A stretch of DNA of 27,365 nucleotides from Saccoglossus kowalevskii (lineage: Eukaryota > Hemichordata > Enteropneusta > Harrimaniidae), in the NCBI RefSeq assembly GCF_000003605.2, contig NW_003153128.1, positions 1 to 27,365 of the forward strand, in the 5' to 3' direction. Below the pieces are notes generated by a model. It worked only from the letters and a program-made list of their open reading frames with translations, was not told the DNA's origin and did no database searches. The translations under genes were made by a program, and so were the position numbers. Below, piece by piece: positions 21,207-27,365 of this stretch. Positions within the stretch are counted from its first letter, which is position 1; every line of letters starts with the position of its first letter.

Positions 21207-22300
21207 TCTTTTTACACAGGGAACCCATGCATTATACCTTGGAACTGCCTAAAAGTGGTCACAATAGGCATGTGATCTTTATACACAGGTAATTCATGCA
21301 TTATACTTTGGAACTGCCTAAAAGTGGTCACTATAGGCGGGTGATCTTTATACACAGGGAACCCATGCATTATACCTTGGAACTGCCTAAAAGTGGTCAC
21401 TATAGGCAGGTGATCTTTATACACAGGTAATTCATGCATTATACCTTGGAACTGCCTAAAAGTGGTCACTATAGGGAGGTGAACTTTATACACAGGGAAC
21501 CCATGCATTATACCTTGAAACTGCCTAAAAGTGGTCACTATAGGCAGGTGATCTTTATACACAGGTAATTCATGCATTATACCTTGGAACTGCCTAAAAG
21601 TGGTCACTATAGGCAGGTGATCTTTATACACGGGTAATTCATGCATTATACCTTGGGACTGCCTAAAAGTGGTTACTATAGGCAGGTGATCTTTATACAC
21701 TGGAAACCCATGCATTATGACTTGGAACCGCCTAAAAGTGGTCACTATAGGCAGGTGATCTTTATACACAGGTAATTCATGCATTATACCTTGGAACTGC
21801 CTAAAAGTAGTCACTAAAGTCAGGTGATCTTTATACACAGGTAATTCATGCATTATACCTTGGAACTGCCTAAAAGTGGTCACTATAGGCAGGTGATTTT
21901 TATACACAGGTAATTCATGCATTATACTTTGGAACTGCCTAAAATTGGTCACTATAGGCAGGTGATCTTTATACACAGGGAACCCATGCATTATACCTTG
22001 GAACTGCCTAAAAGTGGTCACTATAGGCAGGTGATCTTTATACACAGGTAACTCATGCATTATACCTTGGAACTGCATAAAAGTGGTCACTATAGGCAGG
22101 TGAACTTTATACAGAGGGAACCCATGCATTATACCTTGGAACTGCCTAAAAGTGGTCACTATAGGCAGGTGATCTTTAAACACAGGGAACCCATGCATTA
22201 TACCTTGGAACTGCGTAAAAGTGGTCATTATAGGCAGGTGGTCTTTATACACAGGTAACTCATGCATTATACGCATACCTTGGAACTGCCTAAACGTGGT
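21207..22300. repeat. Rearranged heptamer block with CAGAGGG module
   Basis: The TATAGGCGGGTGATC unit at 21337 matches the one at 5901 (offset 15,436), the only two I found. Following units match until about 21470. Two monomers with GGGAGGTGAAC then intervene, and the heptamer markers CACGGGTAATTC, GGTTACTATAGG and GAAACCCATGC (21703) resume at offset 15,574, exactly 138 bp more. The block ends in AGTAGTCACTAAAGTCAGG, TGATTTTTATAC and the marker module at 22112-22273. Confidence 0.82.
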
Positions 22301-23648
22301 CACTATAGGCAGGTGATCTTTATACACAGGGAACCATGCATTATACTTTGGAACTGCGTAAATGTGGTCACTATAGGTAGGTGGTCTTTATTCACAGGTA
22401 ACTCATGCATTATACCTTGGAACTGCCTAAAAGTGGTCACTATGGGCTGTTGGTCTTATTACATCGGTAACTCATGCATTCTACCTTGGAACTGCCTAAA
22501 ATTGGTCACTATAGGCAGGTGATCTTTATACACAGGGAACCCATTCTTTATACCTTGGAACTGCCTAAAAGTGGTCACTATAGGCAGGTGATCTTTATAC
22601 ACAGGGAACCCATGCATTATACGTTGGAACTGCCTAAAATTGGTCACTATAGGCAGGTGATCTTTATACACAGGTAATTCATGTATTATACCTTGGAACT
22701 GCCTTAAAGTGGTCACTATAGGCAGGTGAACTTTATACACAGGGAACCCATGCATTATACCTTGGAACTGCCTAAAAGTAGTCACTATAGGCATTTGATA
22801 TTTATACACAGGGAACCCATTTATTATACCTTGGAACTGCCTAAAAGTGGTCACTATAGGCAGGTGGTCTTTCTACACAGGTAACTCATGCATTATACCT
22901 TGGAACTGCCTAAAATTGGTCACTATAGCCAGGTGATCTTTATACACAGGGAACCCATGCATTATACCTTGGAACTGCCTAAAAGTGGTCACTATAGGCA
23001 GGTCATCTGTATACACAGGTAATTCATGCATTATGCCGTGGAACTGCCTAAAAGTGGTCACTATAGGCAGGTGAACTTTATACACAGGTAACTCATGCAT
23101 TATACGCATACCTTGGAACTGCCTAAAAGTGGTCACTATAGGCAGGTGATATTTATACACAGGGAACCCATGCATTATACCTTGGAACTGCCTAAAAGTG
23201 GTCACTATAGGTAGGTGTTCTTTATTCACAGGTAACTCGTGCATTATACCTTGGAACTGCCTAAAAGTGGTCACTATAAGCAGGTGGTCTTTCTACACAA
23301 GTAACTCGTGCATTGTACCTTGGAACTGCCTAAAAGTGGTCACTATAGGCAGGTGGTCTTTATACACAGGTAACTCATGCATTATACCTTGGAACTGCCT
23401 AAAAGTGGTCACTATACGCAGGTGATCTTTATACACATGTAATTCATGCATTATACCTTGGAACTGACTAAAAGTGGTCACTGTACGCAGGTGGTCTTTA
23501 TACACAGGTAACTCATGCATTATATTTTGGAACTGCCTAAAAGTGGTCACTATAGGCAGGTGGTCTTTATACCAGGGAACTCATGCAATATAACTTGGAA
23601 CTGCCTAAAATTGGTCACTGAACGCCTGTGATCTTTATACACAGGGAA
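22301..23648. repeat. Mixed, more divergent monomers
   Basis: The stretch joins a CTACATCGG variant of the GGGCTG anchor (22450), a TATACGTTGG unit, GATATTTATAC units, GCCAGG, GGTCATCTGTATAC, ATGCCGTGG, a 6-bp insertion at 23106 and GGTAGGTGTTC. From about 23270 come units with odd changes (CACTATACGC at 23411, CACTGTACGC, TTATACCAGGGAAC at 23565-23580, CATGCAATATAAC, CACTGAACGCC). I could not assign 23270-23640 to any unit repeated elsewhere in the window. Confidence 0.7.
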
Positions 23649-26600
23649 CCCATTCATTATACCGTGGAACTGCCTAAAAGTAGTCACTAAAGGCAGGTGA
23701 TCTTTATACACAGGTAATTCATGTATTATACCTTGGAACTGCCTAAAAGTGGTCACTATAGGCAGGTGATCTTTATACACAGGTAATTCATGCACTATAC
23801 CTTGGAACTGCCTAAAAGTGGTCACTATAGGCAGGTGGTCTTTATACACAGGTAATTCAGGCATTATACCTTGGAACTGCTTAAAAGTGGTCACGATAGG
23901 CAGGTGATCTTTATACACAGGGAACCCATGCATTATACCTTGGAACTGCCTAAAAGTGGTCACAATAGGCATGTGATCTTTATACACAGGTAATTCATGC
24001 ATTATACCTTGGAACTGCCTAAAAGTGGTCACTATAGGCAGGTGATCTTTATACACGGGTAATTCATGCATTATACCTTGGGACTGCCTAAAAGTGGTCA
24101 CTATAGGCAGGTGATCTTTATACACTGGAAAGCCATGCATTATGACTTGTAACCGCCTAAAAGTGGTCACTATAGGCAGGTGATTTTTATACACAGGTAA
24201 TTCATGCATTATACTTTGGAACTGCCTAAAAGTGGTCACTATAGGCAGGTGATCTTTATACACAGGGAACTCATGCATTATACTTTGGAACTGCCTAAAA
24301 GTGGTCACTAAAGGCAGGTGATCTTTATACACAGGTAATTCATGCATTATACCTTGGAACTGCCTAAAAGTGGTCACTATAGGCAGGTGATTTTTATACA
24401 CAGGTAATTCATGCATTATACTTTGGAACTGCCTAAAAGTGGTCACTATAGGCAGGTGATCTTTATACACAGGGAACCCATGCATTATACCTTGGAACTG
24501 CCTAAAAGTGGTCACTATAGGCAGGTGATCTTTATACACAGGTAATTCATGCATTATACCTTGGGACTGCCAAAAAGTGGTCACTATAGCGAGGTGAACT
24601 TTATACACAGAGAACCCATGCATTATACCTTGGAACTGCCTAAAAGTGGTCACTATAGGCAGGTGATCTTTATACACAGGTAACTCATGCATTATACCTT
24701 GGAACTGCCTAAAAGTGGTCACTATAGGCAGGTGAACTTTATACAGAGGGAACCCATGCATTATACATTGGAACTGCCTAAAAGTGGTCACTATAGGCAG
24801 GTGGTCTTTATACACAGGTAACTCATGCATTGTACGCATACCTTGGAACTGCCTAAACGTGGCCACTATAGGCAGGTGATCTTTATACACAGGGAACCCA
24901 TGCATTGTACCTTGGAACTGCCTAAATGTGGTCACTATAGGTATGTGGTCTTTATTCACAGGTAACTCATGCATTATACCTTGGAACTGCCTAAAAGTGG
25001 TCACTATGGGCTGGTGGTCTTTCTAAATAGGTAACTCATGCATTCTACCTTGGAACTGCCTAAAATTTGTCACTATAGGCAGGTGATCTTTATACACAGG
25101 GAACCCATTCATTATACCTTGGAACTGCCTAAAAGTGGTCACTATAGGCAGGTGGTCTTTATACACAGGTAACTCAGGCATTATACCTCGGAACTACCTA
25201 AAAGTGGTCACTATAGACAGGTGATCTTTATACACAGGGAACCCATTCATTATACCTTGGAACTGCCTAAAAGTAGTCACTAAAGGCAGGTGATCTTTAT
25301 ACACAGGTAATTCATGTATTATACCTTGGAACTGCCTAAAAGTGGTCACTATAGGCAGGTGATCTTTATACACAGGTAATTCATGCACTATACCTTGGAA
25401 CTGCCTAAAAGAGGTCACTATAGGCAGGTGGTCTTTATACACAGGTAATTCAGGCATTATACCTTGGAACTGCTTAAAAGTGGTCACGATAGGCAGGTGA
25501 TCTTTATACACAGGGAACCCATGCATTATACCTTGGAACTGCCTAAAATTGATCACAATAGGCATGTGATCTTTATACACAGGTAATTCATGCATTATAC
25601 CTTGGAACTGCCTAAAAGTGGTCACTATAGGCAGGTGATTTTTATACACAGGTAATTCATGCATTATACTTTGGAACTGCCTAAAAGTGGTCACTATAGG
25701 CAGGTGATCTTTATACACAGGGAACTCATGCATTATACCTTGGAACTGCCTAAAAGTGGTCACTATAGGCAGGTGATCTTTATACACAGGTAATTCATGC
25801 ATTATACCTTGGAACTGCCTAAAAGTGGTCACTATAGGGAGGTGAACTTTATACACAGGGAACCCATGCATTATACCTTGGAACTGCCTAAAAGTGGTCA
25901 CTATAGGCAGGTGATCTTTATACACAGGTAACTCATGCATTATACCTTGGAACTGCCTAAAAGTGGTCACTATAGGCAGGTGAACTTTATACAGAGGGAA
26001 CCCATGCATTATACCTTGGAACTGCCTAAAAGTGGTCACTATAGGCAGGTGGTATTTATACACAGGTAACTCATGCATTATACGCATACCTTGGAACGGC
26101 CTAAACGTGGTCACTATAGGCAGGTGATCTTTATACATAGGGAACCCATGCATTATACCTTGGAACTGCCTAAATGTGGCCACTATAGGTAGGTGGTCTT
26201 TATTCACAGGTAACTCATGCATTATACCTTGGAACTGCCTAAAAGTGGTCACTATGGGCTGGTGGTCTTTCTACATAGGTAACTCATGCATTCTACCTTG
26301 GAACTGCCTAAAATTGGTCACTATAGGCAGGTGATCTTTATACACAGGGAACCCATTCATTATATCTTGGAACTGCCTAAAAGTGGTCACTATAGGCAGG
26401 TGGTATTTATACACAGGTAACTCGGGCATTATACCTCGGAACTACCTAAAAGTGGTCACTATAGACAGGTGATCTTTATACACAGGGAACCCATTCAGTA
26501 TACCTTGGAACTGCCTACAAGTAGTCACTAAAGGCAAGTGATCTTTTATACAAAGGTAATTCATGTATATACCTGGAACTGCCTAAAAGTGGTCACTATA

Positions 26601-27365
26601 GGCAGGTGATCTTTATACACAGGTAATTCATGCACTATACCTTGGAACTGCTAAAAGTGGTCACTATAGGCAGGTGGTCTTTATACACAGGTAATTCATG
26701 CATTCTACTTTGGAACTGCCTAAAATTTGGTCACTATAGGCAGGTGATCTTTATACACAGGGAACCCATTCATTATACCTTGGAACTGCCTAAAAGTGTT
26801 CACTATAGGCAGGTGGTCTTTATACACAGGTAACTCAGGCATTATACCTCGGAACTACTTAAAAGTGGTCACTATAGACAGGTGATCTTTATACACAGGG
26901 AACCCATTCATTATACCTTGGAACTGCCTAAAAGTAGTCACTAAAGGCAGGTGATCTTTATACAAAGGTAATTCATGTATTATACCTTGGAACTGCCTAA
27001 AAGTGGTCACTATAGGCAGGTGATCTTTATACACAGGTAATTCATGCACTATACCTTGGAACTGCCTAAAAGTGGTCACTATAGGCAGGTGGTCTTTATA
27101 CACAGGTAATTCAGGCATTATACCTTGGAACTGCTTAAAAGTGGTCACGATAGGCAGGTGATCTTTATACACAGGGAACCCATGCGTTATAAATTGGAAC
27201 TGCCTAAAAGTGGTCACTATAGGCAGGTGATCTTTATACACAGGTAACTCATGCATTATACCTTGGAACTGCCTAAAAGTGGTCACTATAGGCAGGTGAT
27301 CTTTATACACGGGTAATTCATGTATTATACCTTGGAACTGCCTAAAAGTGGTCACTATATGCAGG
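23649..27365. repeat. Higher-order repeat of about 1.6 kb, two and a bit copies
   Basis: The start marker CCCATTCATTATACC, followed by AGTAGTCACTAAAGG, CATGTATT, GCACTATA, TTCAGGCATT and GCTTAAAAGTGGTCACGATAGG, occurs at 23649, 25242 and 26903 (spacing 1,593 and 1,661). CACGATAGG sits at 23892, 25487 and 27146. The second unit lacks five monomers (345 bp) in its middle, including the CACGGGTAATTC/GAAAGCCATGC pair, so the CAGAGGG and GGGCTGG markers are 1,248 bp apart instead. It gains about six monomers near its end (26485-26895), where a second CCTCGGAACTAC unit appears. The third copy runs off the window. Confidence 0.87.
26540..26730. other. Indel cluster near the right end
   Basis: GATCTTTTATAC (extra T), CAAAGG, CATGTATATACCTGGAAC (two lost bases), GAACTGCTAAAAG (lost base) and TAAAATTTGG (extra T) occur within 190 bp. 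The pattern resembles the clusters at 15385 and 16327 and breaks all long frames. Confidence 0.68.

Larger units (their letters stand above)
1..27365. repeat. 69-bp tandem satellite array filling the window
   Basis: The same unit recurs head-to-tail from first to last base, always in the same orientation. Landmarks in order within a unit are AGTGGTCACTATAGGCAGG, TGATCTTTATACACAGG, a variable TAAYTC or GAACCC, ATGCATTATACC, and TTGGAACTGCCTAAA. Counting between equal landmarks gives 69 bp, with 75-bp variants carrying a 6-bp insertion and occasional 67-70 bp units. Window length over period gives about 395 monomers. The standard monomer is about 39% G+C and lacks CpG; CpG appears only in variant monomers (for example CACGGG, AACCGCC, AAACGTGG). 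Each standard unit contains ATGCAT, CCTTGG, GATC and CAGGTG. I see no transposon ends, poly-A tails, unique spacers or gene-like sequence. Satellite DNA is certain. Centromeric or other heterochromatic location is inference, and I do not recognise the family by name. Confidence 0.99.

Noticed and set aside
1-27365. CRISPR array
   Set aside because: The period is regular, but the entire 69 bp is conserved. There are no unique spacers between short repeats and no cas genes.
1-27365. CENP-B box or other named centromere motif
   Set aside because: I looked for the TTCG...CGGGA pattern and did not find it in the consensus or recurrent variants, so centromere function cannot be argued from a known motif.
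1-27365. Transposon-derived or tRNA/SINE-derived repeat
   Set aside because: I see no terminal repeats, target duplications, poly-A, A/B-box promoter pair or coding remnant. Monomers abut without spacers.

Overview
The whole 27.4 kb window is one uninterrupted tandem array of a 69-bp satellite monomer, roughly 395 copies, with no unique sequence at either edge. It is about 39% G+C and its consensus contains no CpG. No protein-coding gene, RNA gene, transposon, CRISPR array or unique regulatory region can be supported. Long satellite arrays with higher-order structure are typical of eukaryotic heterochromatin (centromeric, pericentromeric, subtelomeric or sex-chromosome blocks). An animal genome is my guess, but nothing here fixes the species or the chromosomal location.

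The monomers come in two main flavours. Type A carries GGTAACTCATGC or GGTAATTCATGC, and type B carries GGGAACCCATGC. They tend to alternate, giving a loose 138-bp dimer. Recurrent marker variants allow tracing of higher-order repeats. Layout: 1-1050, blocks with GCCAGG and GGCATTTG markers, including a 276-bp tetramer duplication; 865-1648, a block repeated 14.7 kb downstream; 2490-3252, a 414-bp hexamer duplication; 3421-4660, a block reused at 7652-8847 and 11043-12121; 4930-6815, a 483-bp heptamer repeat; 7020-9543, two near-identical 0.93-kb copies 1,592 bp apart; 9545-10260, a CACGATAGG module also found three times at the right end; 12120-18050, long units with anchors 1,320, 1,111 and 1,937 bp apart; 18626-21058, a clean 834-bp 12-mer in three copies; 21200-22870, a rearranged heptamer block; 23649-27365, a unit of about 1.6 kb in two and a bit copies.

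Nearly all length differences are whole monomers (multiples of 69) plus a 6-bp insertion and scattered 1-2 bp indels. This is the signature of unequal exchange, gene conversion or segmental amplification in register. Because 69 is divisible by 3, the monomer gives long open frames on both strands, up to 731 codons at 4843-7038 on the minus strand. I treat these as by-products of periodicity. Each standard monomer also carries a nested dyad symmetry (CTGCCTA ... AGTG gt CACT ... TAGGCAG), the best candidate for a functional or structural element. All identities and boundaries were judged by eye.
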